64,000 nucleotides of DNA from Mastigamoeba balamuthi (lineage: Eukaryota > Evosea > Mastigamoebida > Mastigamoebidae), in the NCBI GenBank assembly GCA_902651635.1, contig CACRSC010000069.1:77336-141335 (forward strand), read 5' to 3'. The notes beneath the pieces are model-generated. The model did not search any database and had not been told where the DNA came from. It saw only the letters and a list, made by a program, of their open reading frames with translations. Within the stretch, counting starts at the first letter, position 1. Each line of letters opens with the position of its first letter. Below, one piece after another: positions 10,271 to 21,862 of this stretch. The position numbers were made by a program, and so were the translations under genes.

Positions 10271-12223
10271 GTCTCGGCGGTGGCGGCGGCGGTGGTGGGC
10301 AGGGCCGGGGTGGCGGGGGGCTCGTCCTTGGGGGCGAGGGGGGCGGCGCCGGGGAGCATGGGCGGGGGCGTGAAGAAGGGGATCTTGCCGCGCTGCCAGT
10401 CGCTGAGGATCATCTTGGCGACCGTCTCGACGTCGGGCTCGCCCTTCTTGAGGAGCCTGCCCTTGCGGACGGCGAGCTTCATGAGGAAGTCCATGTGGTC
10501 GGTCCAGTCCTCGACGCCGTAGGTGCGCTGCATGTACTCGCGCTTGACGCGGGCGAGCACGGCGGGTATGTGCGTCTCGGCGTCCTGGATGGCCTCGACG
10601 CGGACGACGCCCTTGAGGACCGTCTGGTCCTCGGTGTCGCCGACGGGGTAGACGACGCCCGGGCAGTCGATGAGGAAGATGCGCTTCATGAGCGTGATGT
10701 ACTGCCAGACCTTGGTCATGCCCGGGATGGGCGCCACGCCGCACGACTTCTTGCCCACGAGCGCGTTGATGACGCTGCTCTTGCCCACGTTGGGGTAGCC
10801 CACGAACCCCACGCTGATCTGCGCGTTGTCCTTGTGCAGCGCGCTGTACTGCCGCAGCAGCTGGATCAGCGCCCCCTTGCCAAAGGGGTTGGTGATGCTC
10901 GCGTGGTACGCCAGCGTCGGGTACTCGCGCGACAGCGCCTGCACCCAGCGCGCCGTCGCCCACGTCGGGATCAGGTCGCACTTGTTCAGCAGCAGCACAA
11001 TGTGCTTGTGGCGCATCTTCTCGCGCACCAGCTGCTCCACCCGCGTGCAGCGCGTGCCCATGGGGTCGCGGGCGTCGAGCACCTCCACAATCACGTCGCT
11101 CGAGTCCACCACCTTCCACAGCTCGCCCCAGATCCGGTGCGACTGCCCCTTGTCGAACAGCCGCTGCCGCTCCAGCTGCGCCTCGGCCTCCTGCTTGGTG
11201 TTGCGCTGCTGGTCCCGCCCCTCGTCGTACCGCTCCGACGCCTCCGCCGCCGCCCGCGCCAGCCCCTCCAGGTCCGTCGCCGCCCCCAGCTTCGGCCGCT
11301 TCCGCGTCGCCCCGGGCCCAAACGTCTGCTGGTACCCCTCCACTGCGCACACCCAACCCACACGTCAGTGATGACGTCACACACGCGGAATTCTGGAAAA
11401 TATCGCGCGCGCGAGATATGGGGGTGGATATCAAGGGGGGAGATACGACACCACGTGGGTGACGCGACAGCAGCGACGTCAGAGGGTGACGTGGAGGGAT
11501 CAGACGGACCCTGGAGGAGGTGGGACTTGATGCCGTCGGGGTCGGCGGCGGAGTTGGCGGCGGGGTCGTTGAGGAGGGACCAGGGGAGCTTGCGGGCGCG
11601 GAGGAGGACGCTGTAGGGGTTGGCGGTGGCCTTGCCGAGCTCCGAGCGGAAGGTCTGCAGCTGCTTCTGGCCCACCGTCTGCGTGTTGCCGAACCAGCCC
11701 CTGTCGGGCTGTATGCGCGCGCTGGGCAGCGCCTTGCTCTGGTAGTCCATCTCCTTGATCACCTTGCCCTGCGCGTCCCGCTTGGCCCGCGTCTTGTACA
11801 TGTCCAGCCGCCGCTGCGTCGCCCTGCCCCACGTCACCCATGACGTCAGAACACACGCCCCATGCCACTTCGCGTCACTTCACGCGTCGCGTCACGCCGT
11901 GTCACTGACGCGACACACATGTGCGCGTGGCACCGTGGCGTGGCGTGTGACCTGGCGCCAGCGACCCCGCGACCCGCAGTGATGCGATGTGATGTGATGT
12001 GATGAAGTGATGTGATGTGGGTGATGCGATGCGACGTGGCGTCGTGGAGCGCTGTGTGTTGGTGTGTGTGTGTTGCTGCTGTGGCTGCAGTGCTGTGTGA
12101 GAGGCGGGGGACGAGAGGGAGTGCGCACGCTGTGCGGTTGGTGCCGCCGCGGGACTTCTGGGCAGCCGTGCCGCCCTTGGAGACGGAGCCGGCCTGCTTG
12201 TTCCTGGGGGCCGCCTTGGTCAT
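9643..12223 (-). CDS. GNL2: Nucleolar GTP-binding protein 2 (NOG2, circularly permuted GTPase)
   Basis: The GTPase motifs come in permuted order as in the YlqF/YawG group: NKCDL (G4), then GYPNVGKSS (G1), then DCPGV (G3). Upstream is the NGP1NT domain, with [25 protein letters not shown] and [11 protein letters not shown]. Downstream is a Pro/Gln-rich, acidic, Lys-rich tail ending [13 protein letters not shown]2 acts in late nuclear 60S subunit assembly. Three exons: 12223-12129, 11823-11510 and 11342-9643, giving 702 residues against about 730 in humans. The first intron (11824-12128) contains TGATG/TGACGTCA repeats and the second (11343-11509) holds AAATATCGCG and GATATC strings. Start at 12223 gives [20 protein letters not shown], a normal basic NOG2 start. 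Confidence 0.94.
11890..12035. repeat. Simple repeats in first GNL2 intron
   Basis: This is a run of CGTCAC/GCGACAC-type short repeats, followed by tandem GATGTGATGT units at about 11980-12030. It lies entirely inside the intron 11824-12128. Confidence 0.6.
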
Positions 12224-13030
12224 TGTCGCTCGCTGGGTCGCCGGGTGCTCTGCTGCTGCTGCGGCCGCTCCGACTGAAAAGGCGCTGCGAATCCGCACAC
12301 CACGCCATGACATCATCTCACCCCTAAATATCTCCCCCGATATTGCGGCACTGTCGCATCTGCGGCCACAGGGCCCCCGCTGGCCCCTCCTGCAGCAGCA
12401 GCGGCCACTTCCCACCCTCGTCCCCTCCCGGCAGCGCCTCACGAGCCCCTCCAGGCAGCAGCTGGTGCCCAGAGGCCAGCAGGCAGGAGGCAGGAGGGCT
12501 CCCCCACCCCCGCTGTCGCATCGCCGCGCGGTGCTCTCGCCCTCCCTGCGGGGCTCCCGCGCACTCCTCTGCGCCCGCTGCCGCTGCCGCTGTGCTGCCG
12601 CGGGGCAGCGCCGCTCCGTGCCGTCAGGCGGTGTCCGCCCGGGCCTGGGCGACACCCACGGGGCCCGCGGACACGCGCCGCGCCTGCTGGAGGGCCGGCG
12701 GGGTGGGGGGGGAGGGCGGGGAGCGCTGGCTGCTGGGGGGAAGCTGAGGGCCGCGCAGTGCCCCTGCTAGCAGAGAGGGAAGATACGCAAATCTGGGCCA
12801 CGCTGATTTCACGCGGATACCTGCAACGTCACGACGTGACGTTGAGAGCCCCCCTGCACCGAGCCCGGCAAACACCACTTTTTGTTATTCTCGAGCCGCA
12901 GGAGCAAATGGTTGACTTACTGGTGGTTGCTTGCACCTGCCGCTGGGCCCTCGGAGGTCCTGTCCCGTCCCGTGAGCAGCATTGCAGGGTCAAACGTCGG
13001 TTGTCATGCCGACAGCACGGCGTGTGCCGA
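12224..13030. other. Intergenic region upstream of GNL2
   Basis: No convincing gene. The first 130 bases contain CCTAAATATCTCCCCCGATATTG (12331-12353 region), a strong example of the ATATC-type promoter motif, and a CTGTCGCATC string just after it. Open frames on both strands at 12343-12878 are Pro/Arg/Gly-rich by-products of GC content. Confidence 0.45.
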
Positions 13031-13044
13031 TGATAGTAGTAAAA

Positions 13045-13459
13045 AAAAAATTGGAGCCCTAAGGCATCCGGCCTAAAGGCTCTATTCGCTTACGCGAATA
13101 GTGGGGCCGACGAGTCCATCGGCCCCAAGTGGCTATAGAAGTTTCCAATAAAAGTATCTCTTTTTAGAAATTTCTATAGTAGTCATTCCTGCTTACCTTC
13201 TGTATCTTCACTCTAAAATATCTTTTTATTTTCTTCTTAAAATATTGGAACTCCTAGATTACTAACACATATTATAATAAATACTAAATAGAAATATCTC
13301 CGTATAAATTTGAGGGGTCCAAAAGTGAGGTTGTAAAAAGTGAGGTTTCTTTTTTCAGCCCAAGAAAATCTTTTTTTATTCAGAGTTGACCTGTGCCCAG
13401 TAACCAGTTTGAAACCTCTTCATAATCTTCTTCCTCTTCCTCTTCCTCTCCCTTCTGGG
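13045..13459 (+). repeat. Left terminal inverted repeat of the AT-rich element
   Basis: This arm begins AATTGGAGCCCTAAGGCATC and contains TTCGCTTACGCGAATAG and a TCTTCC microsatellite near its inner end. It is the reverse complement of the right arm over its whole length, with only scattered differences. Confidence 0.9.
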
Positions 13460-13507
13460 CCTTTGGTGCGTTTCTATTCATATTAAATTTTATATTTCCA
13501 TTTCATA

Positions 13508-13854
13508 ATGAGTAAACAGAACGTCACAGAATATGATATTAAAAGATTAACAAGATACAATCGCTTAATAGAATGTGAAAGAAGGCAAATTGAATACATG
13601 ATAAAAGCAGAAAAATTCTATATTAACAGATTGAGTGAACGTATGAAATATGACAAAGAGTATTTCGATTCATTAAATAAATTGTATGATGAAAATGAAT
13701 CAAAATTAAAAAATATGGAAAATGGAGAACATGAAGAATATTATTGTCACCAATTAGGGGATTTAAAAAGACAAAAACACGAATTATTTAATGAACCAAA
13801 TGAACTACAATTTTTAAATTATTACTATAATTATCATATGGAATATAAAAAATT
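13508..13854 (+). CDS. Unknown charged coiled-coil protein of the AT-rich element (cut by gap)
   Basis: The frame starts MSKQNVTEYDIKRLTRYNRL and runs into the N gap after 115 residues. It is rich in Asn, Lys, Tyr and Glu, with A/T-ending codons, opposite to the host genes, and has a heptad-like helical pattern without Pro. No family is recognised. Its composition marks it as cargo of the element and not a host gene. Confidence 0.45.
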
Positions 13855-14361
13855 NNNNNNNNNNNNNNNNNNNNNNNNNNNNNNNNNNNNNNNNNNNNNN
13901 NNNNNNNNNNNNNNNNNNNNNNNNNNNNNNNNNNNNNNNNNNNNNNNNNNNNNNNNNNNNNNNNNNNNNNNNNNNNNNNNNNNNNNNNNNNNNNNNNNNN
14001 NNNNNNNNNNNNNNNNNNNNNNNNNNNNNNNNNNNNNNNNNNNNNNNNNNNNNNNNNNNNNNNNNNNNNNNNNNNNNNNNNNNNNNNNNNNNNNNNNNNN
14101 NNNNNNNNNNNNNNNNNNNNNNNNNNNNNNNNNNNNNNNNNNNNNNNNNNNNNNNNNNNNNNNNNNNNNNNNNNNNNNNNNNNNNNNNNNNNNNNNNNNN
14201 NNNNNNNNNNNNNNNNNNNNNNNNNNNNNNNNNNNNNNNNNNNNNNNNNNNNNNNNNNNNNNNNNNNNNNNNNNNNNNNNNNNNNNNNNNNNNNNNNNNN
14301 NNNNNNNNNNNNNNNNNNNNNNNNNNNNNNNNNNNNNNNNNNNNNNNNNNNNNNNNNNNNN
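13855..14361. other. Assembly gap (507 N)
   Basis: An unbroken run of N inside the AT-rich element. The true length of the missing part is unknown and could be much larger than the gap. Confidence 0.99.
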
Positions 14362-14540
14362 GTGAGGACGTCCTCGACTTGTGCTTTAATGCGGGACAAC
14401 TCGTCGGTGAGGTCGCGAAACTTGTCGTCGAGAAGGAGACGCTAAAGTTCTTTCGGGCCCATCCGAGAGAGCATGGTGATGCAGTCGGATGCCGTCAACG
14501 TCGTGTCGAACTCCTCGATCGTGTGGATGTGCGACATCCT
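14362..14540 (-). other. Possible coding remnant of the AT-rich element
   Basis: The minus strand shows protein-like sequence (MSHIHTIEEFDTTLTASDCI at its start, later LTDELSRIKAQVEDV with coiled-coil character) entering the gap. It is GC-richer than the rest of the element. Family unknown; treated as a relic. Confidence 0.3.
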
Positions 14541-14584
14541 CCGGTTCGCTGGTCTGCTGGTGCGGGAACGAAAACGAAAATGAA

Positions 14585-14665
14585 TGATCCGCGGGATTAC
14601 ACCTAATCCCGCACGCGGGATTGCACGCGGGATTGCACCTTATCCCGCACGCGGGATTGTGCCAA
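14585..14665. repeat. Short iterated palindromic repeats (CGCGGGATT units)
   Basis: Four or five copies of CGCGGGATT and its reverse complement AATCCCGC are packed in about 80 bases, alternating direct and inverted. Such iterons can be protein-binding or recombination sites. They lie inside the AT-rich element. Confidence 0.6.
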
Positions 14666-14674
14666 TAAGAAAAA

Positions 14675-14752
14675 TTCTGCAACAACCTAGAGTTGAACCG
14701 CGGACCTATTGGATATGAGACAGACACTCTGCGAGTAGACTAAGGAGGAGGA
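14675..14752 (-). ncRNA. tRNA-Met-like relic inside the element
   Basis: On the minus strand, CCTCCTTAGTCTACTCGCAGAG followed by GTCTGTCTCATA and GGTCCGCGGTTCAACTC aligns with the 5' half, CAT anticodon loop and T arm of elongator tRNA-Met genes. The 3' acceptor side does not pair with the 5' side, so no complete cloverleaf forms. It is a relic or a diverged element-borne tRNA. Confidence 0.35.
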
Positions 14753-14789
14753 TTGAGAAGATAAAGGATGCGAGGAGAATTTAAGGCGA

Positions 14790-15207
14790 CCCAGAAGGGA
14801 GAGGAAGAGGAAGAGGAAGAAGATTATGAAGAGGTTTCAAACTGGTTACTGGGCACAGGTCAACTCTGAATAAAAAAAGATTTTCTTGGGCTGAAAAAAA
14901 GAAACCTCACTTTTTACAACCTCACTTTTGGACCCCTCAAATTTATACGGAGATATTTCTATTTAGTATTTATTATAATATATGTGTTAGTAATCTAGGA
15001 GTTCCAATATTTTAAGAAGAAAATAAAAAGATATTTTAGAGTGAAGATACAGAAGGTAAGCAGGAATGACTACTATAGAAATTTCTAAAAAGAGATACTT
15101 CTATTGGAAACTTCTATAGCCACTTGGGGCCGATGGACTCGTCGGCCCCACTATTCGCGTAAGCGAATAGAGCCTTTAGGCCGGATGCCTTAGGGCTCCA
15201 ATTTATT
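14790..15207 (-). repeat. Right terminal inverted repeat of the AT-rich element
   Basis: Reverse complement of the left arm; it ends TTAGGGCTCCAATTTATT. The outermost 10-15 bases differ between the arms (A-run on the left, ATTGGACCTACTAC on the right). Confidence 0.9.
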
Positions 15208-15488
15208 GGACCTACTACTGATAGTAATCTTGGCTAGAACGCCAGCGTGCGAGGGCTCGGGAAGGACAGCCGATGCTGGTGCTCGGGCGAACAAAACCTG
15301 CGAGTTCTGCCCCAAAGGTGGTGGCGCAGCAGCAGATAAAAGGCGTTGTGGCCTTGCTGTGTTGTTTGCAGGGTTTGCATAGGCGTGTGCGTAAACGAGT
15401 GGTGGGAGGTGTGGTGACAAGTGTCCGGTGCTCTTGCGTTGTGTGCGTTTATGCGCGAGCGGGCGGGCTGAGGGAAGCGCCGCGCCGA

Positions 15489-18400
15489 TCAGAGGACCGA
15501 GGGCAGCGGGGGCTCCACGTCAAAGTGCTGCATGGGGAGCTGCAGCAGCTGCCCCGGGCCCGACGACACCGAGGCCGAGGCGCCGACGGGGATGAGGCGC
15601 TGCTCGAGGTCGTCTGCGTCGGCGCTGGCCTCGTCCTTCCTGCAGACGCCGCTGCAGGCCTGCACGACGTTGAGCTGCAGCTCGCGCGGGGCGACGACGC
15701 GCTCGAGGACGCCGGGGTCGGTCCTGTAGAGCGTCAGCAGCTGGTTGTAGACGGTGGCCAGCGAGGCCGTGTAGAGCTCGTCGGGGACGGCGATCTCCTG
15801 CAGCGGGGCGGCCGAGGCGGGCGGGGCGTCGCAGAGCCTGTCGAGGAAGCGGGCGACGGGCTGCTGGTTCATGCCCATGAAGGTGTTGAGCTTGGCCATG
15901 AAGCGCTCCTTGTCGCCGAACTTGACGCCGTTGGCGAGGTTCTGGAGCACCTTGCTGATGAGGATCAGCGTGCGGCGGGCGGCGGCCGTGGGCGGCTGCG
16001 GCATGAGGCCGTAGGACTCGGGGACGGTGATGGCCGTGTTGTAGAAGCGCAGGAACATGAAGGCCCCGACGCCGCGCGCCACGTAGGCGGGGAACCTGCG
16101 CCCGATCTCGCTGCGCAGGTGCGCGCAGACGCGGCGCAGCTCGCGCGGGCAGTTGCGGTCCGAGCGCGTGATCTGGACGAGGAACTTCTGGCACATGAGC
16201 TGCAGGCTGTAGACGTTGACGTTCTCGTCGCTGTCGGCCTCGGCCTTCTCCGGGTCGAGCTCGATCTGCTGCGTGAAGAGCTTGACCGACGAGGTCTCCT
16301 TCTCGCGCCCCTGGGCCGCGGCCGTCGACTCGCGCAGGCGCTGCTCCTCCTGGGCGTCGGCGAGGTCGCGCAGGATCGTCTGCAGCAGCACGGCGACCGT
16401 CTGGAAGAGGTAGGGCAGCCCCACCATCTTGGAGTAGAACTTGAAGGCCTTGGTGGCCAGGCTGTTGGCGCGGAAGAGCACCGAGGGGTCGTCGGCGGCC
16501 TCGGCCTCGGCGATCTCGCGCGAGATGAGCATCTGCACGAGCGCCAGCGCGCGCTCGCCGCCGTGCCGCTGGTACGCGTAGACGAGCGCCTTGCAGAGCG
16601 CGTCGCTCTCGGTGATGGCCGTGCACTTGCAGAGCATCCAGACAAAGTCGAGGCCGTCGGGCCCCACCAGCGCCGCCTCGACCGCGCGCGGCTCAAAGGC
16701 CGCGTCCACGTCGGGCGGGAACGCGGGGCGCTTGACGGGCACCCAGCGCAGCTCGTCAAAGTTGGGCGCCTCGAGCGTGATGAGCCGCCGCGCGTTGCGG
16801 CAGAGCACGACGACGAGGCCCACGGCGACGCCGACGACCAGCAGCAGCGCGCCGCCGGCGCAGCAGACGGCGATGACGATGGTCCGCACGTTGCGGTCCT
16901 TGGAGTCGTTCTTCTCGCAGAGCCGCCCCGAGTAGCCCTTCTCGCAGTCGCAGCGCAGCGTCGCCCGGTTGCAGATGCCGCGCGACTCGGCGCAGGGCAC
17001 GTCACGGCAGTCGCGCTCCACCGTCCGCAGCCGCCAGACGCCGCTGCGCGCGCTCAGCCGCCCGTTGATCGCCACGACCGCCCAGTAGTAGTCGGAGCCG
17101 CGGTCCAGCTCCTGCGCCGGCGCGTGCTCGTACGTGTCGGCCATCTCGGGCAGGTTGTGCAGCGTCGTCATGTTCTCTGCGCTGCGCCCGAACCACAGCT
17201 GCACCGTCTTGATCGACCCGTCGCACACCGTCCCAAAGTCGCTGTCCTCGAGCCGCCTCCACCGGAACACAATCGCTGCGCAGCCCCCCGAGCCCCGAGT
17301 CAATTGAGCGAAGCGAGGAAGGCAGCGAGCGCACAGTAGGTGGACTGGCTGCTGTTGCCGTCGGCGGGGAGCAGGAGCGTGGGGGCCGTGGGCGGGTGGT
17401 TCTCGCAGATCTTGATGGTGCGCTCGAGGCGCTGGGGGTCGGCCGAGACGAGGCCCTGCGAGTTCTGCGCCGTCAGCCACCAGCGCCACGAGCCGAAGCC
17501 CAGCACGGCCGTCATCGACACGAGCCCCCCGGCCGTCGTGTTGGCCCGCGCCTCGCTGACGTTCCACACGGGCCCCGCACCGCCGCCGCCCGTGCCGTCG
17601 GGCGCCTCGGACGAGCGCGTGTTGAGCTGGTAGCTCCCCGTGTTGGGCCGCTCGCACGTCTCGCCCCACCAGCCCGCAGGCGCCGTCATGAACGTCTGCA
17701 GGCGCGGCTGGTCCACCAGCGCCTCGTTGGGGTGCAGCATGTACGGGTACGGCGGCCGCGTCGGCACGCACAGCCCAAACGCCTCGGCGGGCGCCGCCGT
17801 GCCCGCGCGCCCGTTCCACGCCTCGACGCTCCACGCGTAGGCGCCGCCCACCAGCGCCTCGGGCGCCCACGACGCCGCCGTCGCGTTGAGCGTCGCCACG
17901 AGCTGCGGCTGCGCGCCGGCGCCGGCGCCGACGGGCGTCAGGAAGACGCGGAACTCGCGCTGCTGCGGGGCCTCTGCGGGCCACGCGGCGTCGCACTCGT
18001 CGCCCCAGCTCTCCAGCGACCACCGCAGCGCCACGTCGACCGCCGTGACGTTGCCCCGCGGCCACAGCAGCCGCAGGCCCGCAGGCGCCCCCGCCGCGCA
18101 CACGCGCAGCGCCCGCGGCGCAGAGGGGACCGTCTTGACGGCGTTGGTCTTGGAGACGCTCCACGTGTAGGCGCCCGGGGCCAGCGCCACCGCGGCCGAC
18201 GTCTCCCAGGGCCGCAGCGGCAGCACGACGCGCGGCGCCGCGTTGCCCGGCTCGGGCTCGACCGTCAGCGTGTAGCCGAGGCCCGCGAACGAGCCGCTGG
18301 CGTTGCAGTCCTCGCCAAACGACGTGCTGGCCCACGCGAACGCCACGGGGCTCGTCGCCGAGCGCCCCGCGCCGGGCGACGCGAGCAGCGGCTCCGCGGG

Positions 18401-21400
18401 GTCCGCGGGCACGCAGATGTAGAAGCTCCACGGCGTCGCGGGCTCCGACAGGCGGCCCCCGCTGGCGGTCTGCACGGTCCAGCGCCAGACGCCCGACACG
18501 GGGCGGTCCACGTGCCGCAGCGCGTAGCTCGTGTCCGCGACGCCGACCGCCACGGGCGCGTCCGAGCCCGGGGGGTACGCAGAGACCACGTACGTCAGCG
18601 GCTGCGTGGGCCCGCAGGGGTTGGCGTAGGCCGACGCGTTCCAGCGCACGGCGTCGTCGAGCGAGACGGTCGTGCCGTCGACGGGCCCCAGCAGCGTCGG
18701 CGTCGGCAGCTCCCCGGGGTCGCAGACGCTGAACGGCGCGCCGTCGACGCGGCCCTCGAGGAGGCCGCCGGCCGAGCGCAGCACGAGGTGCCACGCCAGC
18801 GACGCCGACGGCGCCGACGCCTGCAGGCGGCGCACGTACTCGGGCGCCAGCGCCAGCGACGTCGCCGCGCCGTCGAGGACGTCGTAGAGCTCCTCGCTGC
18901 CCTGGGCGCCCGCCCAGACCTCGACGCTGCCGGGGCCGCACGCCCACTGCACGGGCGACCAGCGCAGCTCCGCCGGCGGCGCCGTCGTGCCCGCGGGTCC
19001 CAGCGCGCTGGCCGAGGAGCGCGCGCCGGCGGGGCAGACGTAGAACGAGGCCGCGGCGACGGGCAGCGACGACGAGGGCGGGGCGGGCGTGGGGAGCACG
19101 CGCCAGTGGTAGACGGCGCCCTCGGCGAGGCCGGCGACGGCGACCTCGGCGGCGTCGGAGACCAGCAGGGGCGGCACGGCCGGGACGCTGAAGTTGGAGT
19201 AGCGGCTCACGTAGACGGTGTAGTGGCGGCTGCCCGTGCACCGCTCGCCCACCCCCACAAACGTCCGCGGGCTCCACGCCAGCCGCACAGCCCCCGCCGC
19301 CGCCCGCACGCTCGCGCCGTCGGCAGGGCTCACCAGCTGCGCCGCCTCGGACTTCTCGAGGCTCGCGGGGCTGCGAGAGAGAGCAGTGTGAGGGATAGAG
19401 GGGGAGAGAGACATACACACTGTGACACGAGGAAGAGACAGAGAGAACAGAGAGAACAGAGATACGGGGAAAGGGAGAGGGGAGGGGAGAGCAGGCGGGG
19501 CAGAGGGCACACCAGGGGCTGCCGTAGAGGAGCGTGCGGACGACAGAGACGGCGGAGCCGTACTTGCCGCTGACGACGACGCGCCAGTAGTAGAGCCCCG
19601 GGGCGGGCAGCTGCACCGCGCACGAGCCGTTGCCCGCAAAGGCCCCGCAGTCGCGCGTCGCGTTGAGCGCCCGCGACGTGCCGTACTGCACGGCCACCGC
19701 GTTGCCCGCGTCCGCGCACGCCTCCCGCGGCACAGCCGCCGCCCAGCTCACCACCACCGCCCCGCCGTCGCTGCTGGCGACGCCCGCCATGTCCGCGGGG
19801 CCCAGCGGCACCGGCGCGGGCACCGCCGAGTCGCAGACGCTGAACGCGACGGCGGGCGAGCGCGCAGTGGCCCCGCGCCTGTTGTGCACCGCCACGGCCG
19901 CCGTCCACCGCCCGGGCGCCAGCGCAGGCGCCGTCCACGCCGCCAGGCCCGCAGCGACCCTCGCGCGGACCTCAGCCCCGCCCTCGGCAGCGGCGAGGAG
20001 GACGTCGTAGAAGGGCACCGCGGAGGCCGCGCACTCGCCGCCCATCGTGGCCGGCGGCCTCCACGCCAGTGCCGCAGCGCCCGAGCCCACGACCGCGCCG
20101 CCCGCGGGCGCCAGCAGCAGCGGGGCCGCGGGCGCTGCCGAGGCGTCGCACCAGGCAAAGGCGAAGCCGGCGACGCTGGCGCTCTCGCCGTTGTCTGCGC
20201 GGACGGACCACGCGACCTGCGCGCCTGCCCGGGGCACGAGGGCGGCCGCGTAGAGCTGCGCGGTGCCCAGCGTGGCGTTGGGGCCCCCGGCGACGGCGAG
20301 GGTGTAGGAGAGGGGGCCGCGGCCGAGGCGGCTGCCCCACGAGGGCCCGGCCCAGGCGAAGGCCACGCGGACGGGGGCGGCGGTGCCGTCGTACTCGACG
20401 AGGGCCCCCGGGCGCAGCGCAGAGACCTCGGGCGGCGCGCTCGTCGCTCGCACGCTGAACGTCCCCAGCCCCGCCGACGACGCCTCCAGCCCGAACGCGT
20501 TGCGCGCCACCACGCGCCAGCGGAACAGCCCGTTGACCAGCTCTGCGAATTGGACCGGAATTGAATCGGAATTGAGTTGGAATGCTGGAATTGGAATGGA
20601 TGCGATGCGACAGGCGCGCACTGGCCGACTGGTTGACGGCGAGGCGCGTCTCCTGCGTCGTGGCGAGCAGCTGGAGGGGGTTGAGGTCCTGCGCGAGGTA
20701 GACGTCGTAGGCGCCGCCGAGGCTGCCGTTGCACTGCCGGCCCCAGCCGCCTGCGTGCACCCAGCTGAGCGTGGGCGTCGCCGTCGCCTGCACGCCCAGC
20801 GCGTCGAGCACAGGGGCCGCGGGCGCGCTGGCGTTGGCGCAGACGCCGAAGACGCCCTCGGGGTAGGCGGCCGCGAGGACGCCCGAGTTGAGGGCGACGA
20901 CGCGCCAGCGGTGGGGCCCGGGGGCGAGGTCCTCTGCGAGGCGGAGCTGCGTGGCCGCGGTGGTGCCGCGGTAGCGCGGGGCCCCTGTCGCGTCGTCCGA
21001 GACCCACACGCTGTAGGCGCGCGTCTCGGCGGCCACGCAGGCGGCGCCCCAGGCGACGGGCGGCGTCCAGCGCAGGAGGGGCCGCGGGGGGGCCGCCGGC
21101 GCGTGGTCCGGGGGCACGAGGGTGCCGGGGACGAGGCCGCCGCGGGCGCAGAGGGCGATGGCGTCGCTCGAGCCCACGCGGTAGCACAGGTGGGGGTCCG
21201 TCACGCACAGCTTCCACGCCCCGGGGCCCACGCGCCCCACCGCCGCGCTGTAGGCCACCACCGCCGAGACGTTGAAGGCCATCTTGACGTCCACGTGCGT
21301 GCCGCTGGGCGTGGGGGAGGGGCTGTGTGAGCTGGGAGGGCTGCGCTGCAGGTGATGCGACGTTTTGGCCTCACTCGGGGAGGGTCAGGTCGGTGCTGCT

Positions 21401-21862
21401 CTGGCAGGGCGTCTCCGTGTACACCTGCCACCGGAACGTCACCGCAGCCCCCATCTCCACCGCCGCGTTCTCTGCGCGGGGGGCCTGTCAGGGCCGCCCT
21501 GGGCCACCCGTGGGGCCGCTGGGGCGCCTGTGCAGCGGAGCCCACACCCACGCCGGGAAATAGCAGGAAAGAAAAGCGAACAGAGGAGCACAGGCGGCAC
21601 CACAGAAGCGACACAGAAGCGACAGAGAGGCGACAGCGGGGCAACAGAGGTGCACCAGAGGCGCAGCTGATGCGACAGCGCCGGGGGGAGGGGCTGGCGC
21701 ACCGGGCGGGTACAGCGGCTGTATGCGCGGGTTGCAGCAGTTGGTGCACGTGTCGGCGCGGGCGCTGGCGGCGAGCAGGAGGCCGACGAGGAGCAGAGGC
21801 GCTGCTGCCGCCGCGGAAGCGGAAGCGGCGCCAGAAGCGGCGCAGCAGCGGCGACGCGTCAT
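15489..21862 (-). CDS. Single-pass receptor with FN3-like ectodomain, EGF module and cytoplasmic RasGAP domain
   Basis: Predicted 1930 residues in six exons (introns 21472-21702, 21305-21374, 20543-20621, 19371-19512, 17276-17334). A signal peptide (AAAAAPLLLVGLLLAASARA) leads an ectodomain of repeated beta-sandwich modules of about 100 residues, many opening with a P-x-LL-x-P-x-DG pattern and carrying paired Cys, most like fibronectin type III. An EGF-like module follows (CNRATLRCDCEKGYSGRLC), then a membrane helix (IVIAVCCAGGALLLVVGVAV). The cytoplasmic part is a RasGAP domain: LFRANSLATKAFKFY with a candidate arginine finger, then VGAFMFLRFYNTAI (FLR motif) and a KVLQNLANGVKFGDKE helix. 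It probably lowers Ras-GTP beneath the plasma membrane in response to an outside ligand; ligand and target are unknown. Confidence 0.85.

Larger units (their letters stand above)
13031..15226. mobile_element. AT-rich element with long terminal inverted repeats (Polinton/virophage-like or long-TIR transposon), interior incomplete
   Basis: The two ends are near-perfect inverted copies: 13045-13459 and 14790-15207, about 415 bp each. Candidate 8-bp target duplications TGATAGTA lie at 13031-13038 and 15219-15226. Outside the GC-richer stretch after the gap, the element is strikingly AT-rich beside a very GC-rich host. The visible interior is only about 820 bases plus a 507-N gap, so most of it may be missing. 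Long TIRs with AT-rich genes suit a Polinton/Maverick or an integrated virophage; the 8-bp duplication also suits a hAT-like or MULE-like DNA transposon. Close similarity of the two repeats suggests a fairly recent arrival or ongoing homogenisation. As assembled it does not look whole. Confidence 0.7.

Noticed and set aside
9595-11616. Long plus-strand open frame of 673 codons
   Set aside because: Antisense shadow of GNL2 caused by G/C-ending codons; the minus strand has all permuted GTPase motifs.
15273-17339. Long plus-strand open frame of 688 codons
   Set aside because: Antisense shadow of the RasGAP receptor exon; composed of Arg/Ala/Leu/Gly runs with no motif.
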